NCBI RefSeq assembly: GCF_003003255.1
Contig: NZ_PVTD01000008.1
Coordinates: forward strand, 1 to 64,000
DNA length: 64,000 nucleotides
Direction: 5' to 3'
Source of the DNA: Aliiruegeria haliotis
Lineage (GTDB): Bacteria; Pseudomonadota; Alphaproteobacteria; Rhodobacterales; Rhodobacteraceae
Program-made: the position numbers and the translations under genes
Part shown: positions 10,073-18,450 of the stretch, one piece after another
How positions within the stretch are numbered: position 1 is the stretch's first letter
How the letters are laid out: each line of letters opens with the position of its first letter
Notes under the pieces: generated by a model
Database searches by the model: none
Seen by the model: the letters and a program-made list of their open reading frames with translations, nothing else
Told to the model about the DNA's origin: nothing

Positions 10073-10355
10073 GACGGCTCCTTTGGGGATTCAGGCCGGA
10101 TTGGTCGGGCTCTCTATACAGCCGGACCGCAGGTCCGAGATAGAGTAAAAGACGCTTTCCGGGAGGATGCGTCGACGCAGGCACACCTCGGCTTTGCATC
10201 CCGCGCAGCCCCCGGCCAGCAGGAACCTGACATCGCACCGAAGGCCGGATCCGCCAATGCCCAATGTCTCGACCGCGATACTTCTCCGCAGTCATAAAAC
10301 TCACATATCGGAATGCTAGGCGGGCCACGACCACGTGTCCCGGGAGCATCCAAAC

Positions 10356-10628
10356 GTGAAACCACCAACTGCCGTCGTGCTCGCGTTGGCCTGTCCGACC
10401 TCCGCACTTGCAGAAGGCGTACCGGTAGGAGAGGCGATTTACCTGGCGCACTGCATGGAATGCCATATGGCGTCGGGCGCCGGCGACGATATCGCGCCCG
10501 ATATCCGTGGCATTCCTTCGAACAATCTGCGCCGCGCCATGGGCGGTCTCGAAGGGATGCCAGAATTCGATTTCTCCGACGAGGAACTTGCCGCGATCCT
10601 TGGCTATCTCAAGAGCCTTGATCGATAA
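10356..10628 (+). CDS. Small periplasmic c-type cytochrome
   Basis: About 90 residues: a signal peptide ending SALA, then one haem c site CMECH in YLAHCMECHMASGAG, a central DIRGIPSNNL and a distal Met near GMPEFDFSDEELAAILGYL that could be the sixth ligand. This is the minimal class I cytochrome fold. I prefer the GTG at 10356 (GGGAG about ten bases upstream, good signal peptide); a GTG at 10335 would add seven residues. It is a likely periplasmic electron carrier with unknown partner. It converges with the imelysin gene, 17 bases between stops. Confidence 0.8.
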   Translation: MKPPTAVVLALACPTSALAEGVPVGEAIYLAHCMECHMASGAGDDIAPDIRGIPSNNLRRAMGGLEGMPEFDFSDEELAAILGYLKSLDR

Positions 10629-10645
10629 CTCGGAACTCTGCCCGA

Positions 10646-11764
10646 TCAATCCCCATCGGCCGCGCTGAACCCTGTGTCGACCCCGAGGTTGGGCCCGAGA
10701 TCCTGAGCCGTTTGCAATTGCAGGTAGCGCACCTTGGCCTGCAGGGATTCAACACGCACCCGGCTCTGCGGGTCCTGCACCGCCTCCGCGATTGGCTGCC
10801 CGATTGCCTCGGTGCGGGCGATGGCCTGCTCGATCACCTGCAGGATCCATGCGCGGTCGGTTTCGCGCACATCGCCTGCGAACCCTGCGGCCACGAGTTC
10901 CGCGATCCCTTCGAGTTGGGCCACGATGATCTCGTTGGTCAGGCCGGAGCGCCAGGCTTCAGCACGCCGGGGATAGCTCTTTTCGAAGGTCCCCAGCGGG
11001 CGTCCGAGCCGGCTGTCCGCAATCCGCGTCAGACCGAAATCGACAGCGGTATACAAGGTCTTCGTGAACTCTTCCGATGACAGGTAGACCGGGTTATTCG
11101 GTCCGGCGGCCCGGGCGACATCAGCCCATCCGCCCCCAGAAAACCAGGCATCGTGGATGTCCTGGGAGAACTGGTCGAGGAAACCGGACACTCCCACCAG
11201 CGCCGGGCAGGGCTCGATATCGGTATGGAGCAGCCTCTCGATCGCCGGCAGGCCCTGTGCCGCAGCGGAGCCCTGCGCAACCTTGGCGGGATCTTCCTGA
11301 TCCTCGGGAGGCAGCGATTGCAGCGCCTTCAACCCGCGGCCCACGAAATTCTTCTTGTCAGGCCAGAAGTTGACCGTCAGCGCAGCGCCAAGCTGCTCGA
11401 TCGGCCCGAACTGGTAGCTGTCCAGCGGCGCCCATGCCAGCCATGTCGCCCGAAGTGAGGTTTTGGCCTCTTCCTCGCTCACCGACCCGTTGCAAAAGGC
11501 AACAGAGGTTTCCGCCAACCTCGCCGCCTGATCGCGAAATGCACCGAACTGCCGCTCCAGAACGCCCAAGGATCGGCGGCGGATGGCGTCGTGATCGACC
11601 TGCCCACGGCCCGGCGCCCAGTACGGCAGGCCCAGATCTTCGTTGAAGGAATCCTCGCGGCCAACGCCATCGCGCTCTGGCGGTTCGTGGCCGCTCTGGG
11701 CCAGCGGCGCACCGGCAAGGGCAACGCAAATCGCGGCGGCGGCCGGGAACAGGGAACGAGGCAT
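10646..11764 (-). CDS. Imelysin family (M75-like) periplasmic protein
   Basis: A 372-residue exported protein with a Sec signal peptide (cleavage near PLAQ) and an imelysin domain from about residue 75 onward. Imelysin-type proteins (IrpA, EfeO C-domain) are implicated in iron acquisition at the cell surface rather than proteolysis. The family core motif is visible as GLPAIERLLHTD, here with Ala-Ile-Glu in place of the classic HxxE, together with FWPDKKNF and GFLDQFSQDIHDAW. Neighbours are a small cytochrome c (convergent) and the PhoX-like gene upstream. Metal and ligand are not deducible. Confidence 0.85.
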   Translation of the reverse strand: MPRSLFPAAAAICVALAGAPLAQSGHEPPERDGVGREDSFNEDLGLPYWAPGRGQVDHDAIRRRSLGVLERQFGAFRDQAARLAETSVAFCNGSVSEEEAKTSLRATWLAWAPLDSYQFGPIEQLGAALTVNFWPDKKNFVGRGLKALQSLPPEDQEDPAKVAQGSAAAQGLPAIERLLHTDIEPCPALVGVSGFLDQFSQDIHDAWFSGGGWADVARAAGPNNPVYLSSEEFTKTLYTAVDFGLTRIADSRLGRPLGTFEKSYPRRAEAWRSGLTNEIIVAQLEGIAELVAAGFAGDVRETDRAWILQVIEQAIARTEAIGQPIAEAVQDPQSRVRVESLQAKVRYLQLQTAQDLGPNLGVDTGFSAADGD

Positions 11765-11884
11765 CGGATGTCTCCGGTGAGCTGACGGAAGTCGATTGGC
11801 TGGCTGCCCCTTCAGTTGCGTCGCCGGGGCGGCATGGCTCGCGCTTCAGGCACATCAGAACTGGCGCCAAAAGGCAACGTTGGA

Positions 11885-11918
11885 AACGCGGGAGGAGGCG
11901 GATAGACCGCCTCCTCCC
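11885..11918 (-). terminator. Hairpin terminator downstream of the PhoX-like gene
   Basis: A perfect 12-bp stem (GGGAGGAGGCGG at 11890-11901 and CCGCCTCCTCCC at 11907-11918) with loop ATAGA, 30 bases past the stop of the PhoX-like gene. On the minus strand it is followed by GCGTTTCC, so the U-tract is short. Confidence 0.6.
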
Positions 11919-11947
11919 TTGATGGTGTCAGGCAGGATCCGCCCGGC

Positions 11948-13507
11948 TTACTTCTTCCACAGCCACATGGCGTTGTTCTCGTGATTGCCCGAGTCTTCAC
12001 CGATAACCACGGCACCGTCGGCCAGAACGATCAGGTTGTCCGGGTTCGACACCGACTCGAGTGGGCAGGCGTTCGGAGAGGCTTCCTTTTCGTAGCCGGA
12101 GCCGGCGACGACGGGGACCATCATGTTGGTGTCGAAACTGGCGTCGAGCGGCATTTCATAGACCACGCCGCATTTGTTCTCTGCCAGGTCGATGTCACCT
12201 TCGCCATCGGACATGGTTTTGCCGATCGAGGACATCGCCATGTACATGTACGGAACCGATCCATCCTTGGCGCTGCCGTAGTTGATGTTCACGCCCTCCA
12301 TCTTGCGGAACTCGCCAGTGGCTCCCTTTGCAACGGCAGCGCGACGGGATTCGAGGAATGCCACGCGGTTGTCGGCGGCCTCTCCGGCGGCCCAGGCCGC
12401 GATCTCCTCGTCAGAGATGTAGTTGGTCTCCCCGGCCTTGAAGTCCGCGGTTCCGATGCCGTCGTAGTCACGGATCCAGCCAGCGATCTCGTCGTTGGTG
12501 CCATGCGCCAGCTCAACCCACTCGATCTTCAGGCGGGTGGTGGCGGCGTCGGCCTGCGCCTCGGCTTCCTGGGTGATTTTGGCCGCAAAAAGTGTCCCCG
12601 CCGAGAGATCATTCGCAACATCGGCGACGAACTTGAAGAAAACGACGCCCGTGCCGTCATCGGACAGGTACACGGTCTTGTTGTCCGGCATGACAACCGC
12701 GTTCTCGTGGGAGAAGCGGCCGAGGGTGAAGTGTTTCACCGGCACCGGCGTTCCGGCCGGCTCGGTGATCTCGACGATGTAGCCATAGTCGTAGGGGTTC
12801 GGGAATTTGTCGTCGCCCAGGTAGCTGGCGAGAATCTGGGTGTCTTCGTGGTACTTGTACTCGGGGTTGTTCCAATCGACCGTATCGTCGAAATAGAGCT
12901 CCTCGGAAGTCAGCGGCGTGTTCCAGGGCGACAAGGTGCCGAAGCAGTTCACCCAGGTGCCGTTTACGGCCGAGAAATCGATCATCATCAGGTCGGACGT
13001 GTCGGCGGTCCAGGTGCCATCCCCGGCGCGGGAGACCTTGACGCGGGACATGCCGCCGGGACGGTTCTCCCAGTTGGTAAACAGATAGCCTTCGCTCTCG
13101 CCGGTGGCGACATAGGCATTAAAATCCGGATCGTTGGAGACCAGGAGGTCTTCGCCGGCATTCGACTTGATCACGCCGACAATGCCCTCGTCGCCTTCCT
13201 GGATCAGGATCTGGAAATCTCCAAGCGAGGAGCGAACCACCTTCTTGTCCTCGTCGGTCGCGGCCGGGGCCAGCGGCTCGGCATCCCAGTTGACGTTGGA
13301 GATCACGCCGACGGAGGCCTTGGCGAAGGCATTGCCGATCTCCTTGTTCGGGTGCTGGGTGTTGAAAAACAGATCCGGGCCAACTTCGAACAGGCCAGTG
13401 ATCTCGGCGTCGAGCGGAACCGTGGCGATCCGCTTGAAGGTTTCGGCGTGAGCCGGGGCGGTCAGGGCGCTCGAGACGAGAAGCGCGGCGGCGATGGACT
13501 TTTTCAT
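11948..13507 (-). CDS. PhoX-like (DUF839) secreted phosphatase family protein
   Basis: A 519-residue exported protein with a Sec signal (MKKSIAAALLVSSALTAPAHA) and the DUF839 beta-propeller of PhoX alkaline phosphatases. Family pieces are GTWVNCFGTLSPWNTPLTSEE (read in two parts, GTWVNCFG and SPWNTPLTSEE), GRFSHENAVVMPDNKTVYLS, DDGTGVVFFKFVAD, and NPDNLIVLADGAVVIGED near the end. True PhoX is usually Tat-exported and longer, so substrate (phosphomonoesters) is likely but unproven. Start ATG 13507 follows GGAGCGACC; the frame remains open 105 bases upstream without coding character. A weak Pho-box-like pair lies near 13581. Confidence 0.8.
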   Translation of the reverse strand: MKKSIAAALLVSSALTAPAHAETFKRIATVPLDAEITGLFEVGPDLFFNTQHPNKEIGNAFAKASVGVISNVNWDAEPLAPAATDEDKKVVRSSLGDFQILIQEGDEGIVGVIKSNAGEDLLVSNDPDFNAYVATGESEGYLFTNWENRPGGMSRVKVSRAGDGTWTADTSDLMMIDFSAVNGTWVNCFGTLSPWNTPLTSEELYFDDTVDWNNPEYKYHEDTQILASYLGDDKFPNPYDYGYIVEITEPAGTPVPVKHFTLGRFSHENAVVMPDNKTVYLSDDGTGVVFFKFVADVANDLSAGTLFAAKITQEAEAQADAATTRLKIEWVELAHGTNDEIAGWIRDYDGIGTADFKAGETNYISDEEIAAWAAGEAADNRVAFLESRRAAVAKGATGEFRKMEGVNINYGSAKDGSVPYMYMAMSSIGKTMSDGEGDIDLAENKCGVVYEMPLDASFDTNMMVPVVAGSGYEKEASPNACPLESVSNPDNLIVLADGAVVIGEDSGNHENNAMWLWKK

Positions 13508-13936
13508 GGTCGCTCCGTTGGCTGAGACACTACGGCTGGATTGCCGTGTGAGTCCGAACTGCCGCTCATTGACCAAAGGAATGTAACGCCGGTGTGAACC
13601 TGGCAGGCTCAATTCCAGAAACTCGTATTGCTGTCAGCGGTTTCGAATTTCTGCCGAGCGTTCAGGCATCTCGGAAAACCCATGGCCCAAGATTGCAGCG
13701 AACGCCCTGTTCCGGCCCCGGGTTCCTTCAGGACCGTGTGCCCATTTCGGTCGCCTCCGTCGCCGCACCCGAAGGACTGGGGAAGCCGGAGCACCGTGCC
13801 GACCATTGCCCCCGGCGGCCCCGAGAAGGCGACCTTTGAGGGCTGCCACTTGCTCCCTGCCGATTTGCCCCATAGGGATTCCTGCGTGAGACCCGACCGG
13901 CGCCATGCGCCGGGCCCGACAGACAAGGGAGCATGA
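13508..13936. other. Divergent intergenic region, 429 bases
   Basis: Separates the PhoX-like gene (minus) from the ATP-grasp gene (plus). I see no gene in it. It holds two short structures: a direct pair ATGTAAC and GTGTGAA spaced 11 bases apart at 13581-13597, and a perfect 7-bp inverted repeat CCGGCGC-CAT-GCGCCGG at 13897-13913, 23 bases before the ATP-grasp start. Promoters for both flanking genes must lie here. Confidence 0.5.
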
Positions 13937-16306
13937 ATGCCAGGTGAGACAACCGATCCGGTGAGCCGGTTCCTTGAGGGATATGTCCCACCTGCAGGTG
14001 TGCCCGACGAGCTTCTCCAACCCGATGGCGAGGTGCGGCCGGTCTGGGCCGGCTTCATAAAGCGACTGGCTTCGATGCCACCGGAGAAGCTCGCCGCCAG
14101 GATGGCGCATGGCGACCAGTACCTGCGCGACGCGGGTGTTCACTTCCGGCGCTATGGTGCCGACGATGCCACGCGGCGGGACTGGCCACTCAGCCATATT
14201 CCTCTACTGATCAGCGAGGATGACTGGCAGGAGATCGCGGCGGCCCTAACCGAACGGGCGGACCTGCTCGAACGCATCGTGGCCGACCTCTACGGAGAGA
14301 ACCGGCTGGTGTCCGAGGGGCACCTGCCCGCGGCGCTCATCGCACAGAACCCCGAATGGCTGCGCCCGCTTGTCGGCGTCAAACCCCGGTCCGGCCACTT
14401 CCTGCATTTCGTTGCATTCGATATCGGTCGCGGCCCAGAGGGGCGCTGGTGGGTCCTCGGGGACCGCACTCAGGCTCCGTCGGGCGCGGGTTTCGCTTTG
14501 GAAAACCGGATGGCGACCACGCGGATCTATTCCGACATCTTCGCAGGGGCCAACGTCACCCGGCTCGCGGCCTTCTTCCGCGCCTTTCGCGACACGCTCA
14601 TGGACATGCGCGCACCGGGCGAAAGCCGCGTCGGCATCCTCACCCCCGGGCCGATGAACGAGACCTACTTCGAACACGCCTACATCGCCCGCTACCTCGG
14701 TTTTGCCCTGCTCGAAGGCGAGGACCTCGTTGTGCAGGACGGGCGGCTCATGGTGCGAACGATCAACGGACTGGGACCGATCTCCGTCCTGTGGCGGCGC
14801 CTGGATGCTGCCTGGGCCGATCCTCTGGAGCTCGAAGAAGGCTCGCGGATCGGCACGGCGGGCCTGTTGCGGACGGTACGGGACGGCAATGCAACGATGG
14901 TCAATGCGCTTGGCGCGGGCATCCTTGAAATGCGGGCGCTACAGGCTTTCATGCCGCGCCTCAGTCAGCTGCTGGACGGCAAAGCGCTGCGCATGCCCAA
15001 CATCGCTACATGGTGGTGCGGTCAGAAGAGTGAACGCGATCACGTCCGCGCCAATACTGGACAGATGACGCTGAGCTCGGCGCACGCCACCGGGCTCGCC
15101 TACGAAACCGGCAACATCGACCCGCCCGAAGCGGATCTGGATGCCTGGATCACCCGGATGGGGCCGGCCATCGTCGGGCAGGAACAGGTGCGGCTCTCGA
15201 CCGCGCCGGCCTTCGTCGAAGGCACCCTGCGTCCGCGCCCCATGAGCCTGCGCGTGTTCCTCGCACGTACTCGTGATGGCTGGCGGGTGATGCCGGGAGG
15301 CTTCGCCCGGATCGGCTCTTCTCCTGATTCCAACGTTCTGGCAATGCAGCAGGGCGGGCGCGTGGCGGATGTCTGGGTCATCGGTCGGCAGACGGAACCA
15401 GCGGAAACGAACCTGCCAAGGCCCGACGGCACCTTCGCCCGCACGCCGCCCGGTGCATTGCCCAGCCGTGCCGCCGACAACCTGTATTGGCTCGGGCGAT
15501 ATGTGGAACGATCAGAGCACCTCGTTCGCATGCTCCGCGCACACCATGCCCGGCTGGCCGAAACGGACACGCCCGAAAGCCCGCTCCTTGCACTGACCCG
15601 GCAGCATCTGGAGGTATTCGGTTGCCGGGTCGATCACCCCGTCCCCGAAGCACTGGTCCAGACGATCGGCGCGGCGGATGGCAGCGCCGGACATGTGAGC
15701 GACCGCTTTTCAGTGGACGGCACGCTCGCCCTGCGCGACCTCCACCACACGGTCCGTGCCTTCGCCGAGCGCGTCGAAACCGGCGACGACGCGGCCCGGG
15801 CCATGAGCGTGCTGCTGCGAAAGCTCAGCGGTTTCTCCGGCCTCGTGCATGACAACATGTACCGCTTCACCGGCTGGCGGTTCCTGTCGATCGGAAGGGC
15901 GCTTGAACGGGCGGCGAACATAACGTCGTGCCTTGCAACCTTCGCAGCACCGGACGCCCCGGCTGCCGGGCTCGACCTCGCCATAGAAGTCGGCGACAGC
16001 GTCATGACACACCACCGCCGCTATACTGTGGCGACCAATCGCGAAACTGTCCTCGACCTGCTGGCGTTGGACGAGTTGAACCCACGGTCCGTGCTCTGCC
16101 AGCTTGGCGACATCGAGGGGCATCTCGACCACCTGCCTGGCTCCGGCCAACACCGGCAGATGACCCCGCTCAGCCGCGCGCTGCTCAAGGCGCGCACCGA
16201 CCTTGCGTTGCAGACCCCCGGGATCCTCGACACCGACATCCTTCGCCGGCTTTCGGCAGAAATCTCCGACATGTCCGACCAGCTTACGCTGGCCTACCTC
16301 AGCTAG
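13937..16306 (+). CDS. Circularly permuted ATP-grasp / alpha-E domain fusion protein
   Basis: A 789-residue fusion. Residues about 75-460 match the circularly permuted type 2 ATP-grasp domain (GVHFRRYGADD, WPLSHIPLLIS, LTPGPMNETYFEHAYIARYL, GEDLVVQDGRLMVRTINGLG). Residues about 495-785 match the all-helical alpha-E domain (SRAADNLYWLGRYVERSEHL, VLLRKLSGFSGL, RFLSIGRALERA). In many genomes these are separate genes next to a transglutaminase and the proteasome-like Anbu; the set is predicted to make or process a peptide bond, but no substrate is established. ATG follows AAGGGAGC. The transglutaminase gene follows after 8 bases. Confidence 0.9.
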   Translation: MPGETTDPVSRFLEGYVPPAGVPDELLQPDGEVRPVWAGFIKRLASMPPEKLAARMAHGDQYLRDAGVHFRRYGADDATRRDWPLSHIPLLISEDDWQEIAAALTERADLLERIVADLYGENRLVSEGHLPAALIAQNPEWLRPLVGVKPRSGHFLHFVAFDIGRGPEGRWWVLGDRTQAPSGAGFALENRMATTRIYSDIFAGANVTRLAAFFRAFRDTLMDMRAPGESRVGILTPGPMNETYFEHAYIARYLGFALLEGEDLVVQDGRLMVRTINGLGPISVLWRRLDAAWADPLELEEGSRIGTAGLLRTVRDGNATMVNALGAGILEMRALQAFMPRLSQLLDGKALRMPNIATWWCGQKSERDHVRANTGQMTLSSAHATGLAYETGNIDPPEADLDAWITRMGPAIVGQEQVRLSTAPAFVEGTLRPRPMSLRVFLARTRDGWRVMPGGFARIGSSPDSNVLAMQQGGRVADVWVIGRQTEPAETNLPRPDGTFARTPPGALPSRAADNLYWLGRYVERSEHLVRMLRAHHARLAETDTPESPLLALTRQHLEVFGCRVDHPVPEALVQTIGAADGSAGHVSDRFSVDGTLALRDLHHTVRAFAERVETGDDAARAMSVLLRKLSGFSGLVHDNMYRFTGWRFLSIGRALERAANITSCLATFAAPDAPAAGLDLAIEVGDSVMTHHRRYTVATNRETVLDLLALDELNPRSVLCQLGDIEGHLDHLPGSGQHRQMTPLSRALLKARTDLALQTPGILDTDILRRLSAEISDMSDQLTLAYLS

Positions 16307-16314
16307 GGGTCGCC

Positions 16315-17229
16315 ATGCTCTACGACATCCGCCTGACCATCGGCTACAGCTACCCGGTCCCGGCCGTCGGCGGCAGACACCTGCTGCGCCTCGAACCCCT
16401 TGAGCGCCCCGGACTGCAAAAATGCCTGACCCGCCGACTCACGGTCACGCCCGAACCTGTCGAATGGCATCACCGCAGGGATTTCTTCGGCAACGACACG
16501 GTGGAGATCACGCTCGCGTCTCCTCATTCCGAATGCAGGTTCGAATCCGTGGCGCGGGTCGAGCGGCATGGTAGCGATCGCCTGCTCGACGTGTCCCCCC
16601 GCCCTGCCGACCTCGCGCGTTACATCGGGGCCGCCCGTGGCCTCGATCCGCATTCACCGCATCACTTCACCGGCCCCTCGCCCCGGATCACACCCCACGT
16701 GGAAATGACACATTGGGCGCGGCACGCCACCGCCGGTGCCGCCACAACGCTCGACACCGTTCGGGCGCTGGGAGAACGTATCCACGAGGAGTTCACCTTC
16801 GATCCGAACGCCACCGACGTGCATACCGAGGCCCTTGCCGCATTTCGCAGACGCGAGGGTGTCTGCCAGGATTTTACCCACGTGATGATCGCCTGCCTGC
16901 GGGGCGTTGGCATCCCGGCGGGCTATGTCAGCGGTTTCCTCAGGACGGTGCCGCCCGAAGGCCAGCCCCGTCTCGAAGGCGCCGACGCGATGCATGCGTG
17001 GGTCCGCGCCTGGTGCGGCCCCCAGATGGGCTGGGTCGAGTATGACCCGACCAACGCGCTCCAAGTCTCGGCAGATCACATGGTGGTCGCCTGCGGTCGT
17101 GACTACGCCGATGTCGCACCGGTTCGGGGCGTCATGCGCACCTCGGGCGAGCAGGTGACAAGGCAGTCCGTGGATGTTCTCCTGGTGAACGAGCCGGATC
17201 AGCCGGGAAGCGTCCCCGTCATCACGTAG
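16315..17229 (+). CDS. Transglutaminase-like cysteine peptidase family protein
   Basis: A 304-residue protein with an N-terminal beta domain (MLYDIRLTIGYSYPVPAVGG) common to this bacterial group and a C-terminal transglutaminase/papain-like core. The catalytic triad is visible: Cys184 in REGVCQDFTHV, His227 in GADAMHAWVRAW, Asp244 in WVEYDPTNA. The partner of the upstream ATP-grasp/alpha-E gene, only 8 bases away; both are probably one transcript acting on an unknown peptide or amide substrate. The frame extends upstream into the preceding gene, but ATG 16315 fits the conserved N-terminus. Its last 31 bases overlap the convergent ytoQ. Confidence 0.9.
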   Translation: MLYDIRLTIGYSYPVPAVGGRHLLRLEPLERPGLQKCLTRRLTVTPEPVEWHHRRDFFGNDTVEITLASPHSECRFESVARVERHGSDRLLDVSPRPADLARYIGAARGLDPHSPHHFTGPSPRITPHVEMTHWARHATAGAATTLDTVRALGERIHEEFTFDPNATDVHTEALAAFRRREGVCQDFTHVMIACLRGVGIPAGYVSGFLRTVPPEGQPRLEGADAMHAWVRAWCGPQMGWVEYDPTNALQVSADHMVVACGRDYADVAPVRGVMRTSGEQVTRQSVDVLLVNEPDQPGSVPVIT

Positions 17230-17648
17230 CGCAGCATTTGCACCACTTGCTGCGGCGTCTCCGCCACCGCGAGCGCGGCTGCATCGACCTCCTTCAATGC
17301 GTGCTGGTGGTCGGGACCGTGCATCACGATCAGCGACTTGCCGAGGGCAGCCGCGTACCCGGCATCGAACGCGGCGTTCCATTGCTTGTACTTGTCGCCG
17401 AACCGCACGACGACCACATCGGCACCGTCGATCCCGCGCCGGGTGCGGATGGCGTTCAGCTTTGCGCCCTTGTGGTCGTGCCAGAACTTGTCCGGCTCCG
17501 CCCCCAGGATTGCCACGCCGCAATCGTCACTCGCGGCGTGGTCGGTCACCGGACTTTCGAACAGGACATCCAGCCCCTCGGCCCCTTCGATGATCTGTTC
17601 GCGCCAGTCCGTGTGGATCTCACCCGACAGGTAAACCTTGAGCGTCAT
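17199..17648 (-). CDS. YtoQ family protein
   Basis: A 149-residue protein matching the YtoQ family (KVYLSGEIHTDWREQI near the start, FWHDHKGAKLNAIRTR, VVVRFGDKYKQWNAAFDAGYA). The fold resembles nucleoside 2-deoxyribosyltransferase-like proteins, but no biochemical role is established as far as I know. The 3' end overlaps that of the transglutaminase gene by 31 bases, tail to tail. Length is typical for the family. Confidence 0.88.
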   Translation of the reverse strand: MTLKVYLSGEIHTDWREQIIEGAEGLDVLFESPVTDHAASDDCGVAILGAEPDKFWHDHKGAKLNAIRTRRGIDGADVVVVRFGDKYKQWNAAFDAGYAAALGKSLIVMHGPDHQHALKEVDAAALAVAETPQQVVQMLRYVMTGTLPG

Positions 17649-17682
17649 GTTCGTCTCCTCCGTGCGCCCGGAAAGGGCGCGT

Positions 17683-18279
17683 TCAGGCCGGCATGGGGTG
17701 CCAGCGGCTCAGATACCACCAGATACGGCAGGCCCCGTGAAGCGCAAGGGGGGCGAAGCGAGCAATGGCAGGCAGTGCTTCGCGCCAGCCATGCAGCGCG
17801 GCCCAACGCAACACTGTCAGCACCGCTGCGGCGTAGATCCAGCGTTGCAGGGTCCAGGATGGCTTGGGTCCCATCCTGCGGACCAACTCATTGAATTGCG
17901 TCGTGGCCAGCGGAAGAAGGATCGCGAAGGCCAAACCTCCGGTCCAGAGTTCGAAGCGTGAAGCCTGCTCCAGCCGTCGCTGTATCAAAGTGTCCGCTGT
18001 GTAATGCGCCACGTGCAACGCGGTTTATCCGAAGGCCGCAACACCGAAGCACCCACAGTTTCGCCGCAACCAGCGCGGCCCACGCCACCCGGGCAGCAAC
18101 AAGGTCAGCGGCGCGACGAGGATGGCGACGATCATGAAGCGCGCCGCGTGTTCTCCAGTCGGGTGCAGGAGCATATGTGCCACCCGTGGATTGCCGGCGC
18201 TGGCCAGTTCGGCGGCAATGCCTTCGGCGGGAAGGGCAAGAGCCACCCGGAGAACATGGGCAGAAAGGCGATTGCGCAT
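17683..18279 (-). pseudogene. Ferric reductase-like (MsrQ-related) membrane protein, interrupted by an in-frame stop
   Basis: Two open segments lie in the same frame, separated only by a TAA at 18025-18027. The first ends GCFGVAAFG and the second resumes TALHVAHYTAD; together they give a protein of about 198 residues with the hydrophobic layout of the ferric-reductase-like family (LLHPTGEHAARFMIVAILVA, FELWTGGLAFAILLPLATT, WTLQRWIYAAAVL). A Tyr codon at the stop would restore the expected FGY. In the fifth helix an Arg (VLTVLRW) stands where related proteins such as msrQ in this window have a His. Start ATG 18279 is tentative. It could be a decayed gene, a very recent mutation or a sequencing error. 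Confidence 0.7.
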
Positions 18280-18450
18280 ATCGGCCTCGTCTGCGGGGAG
18301 CGACTTGCTCCTCGAACCATCGCGGACATCGTTCCCGTCGCTGGTACAGACGAAAAAGAGGCGCCAAGGCGCCGCTTTCCACATTTCCGGGGTGCTCGGC
18401 CTTGCGCCGATCAGAGGATGAGCACGGCGCGGCCGCACCCGCCCCTGTCT

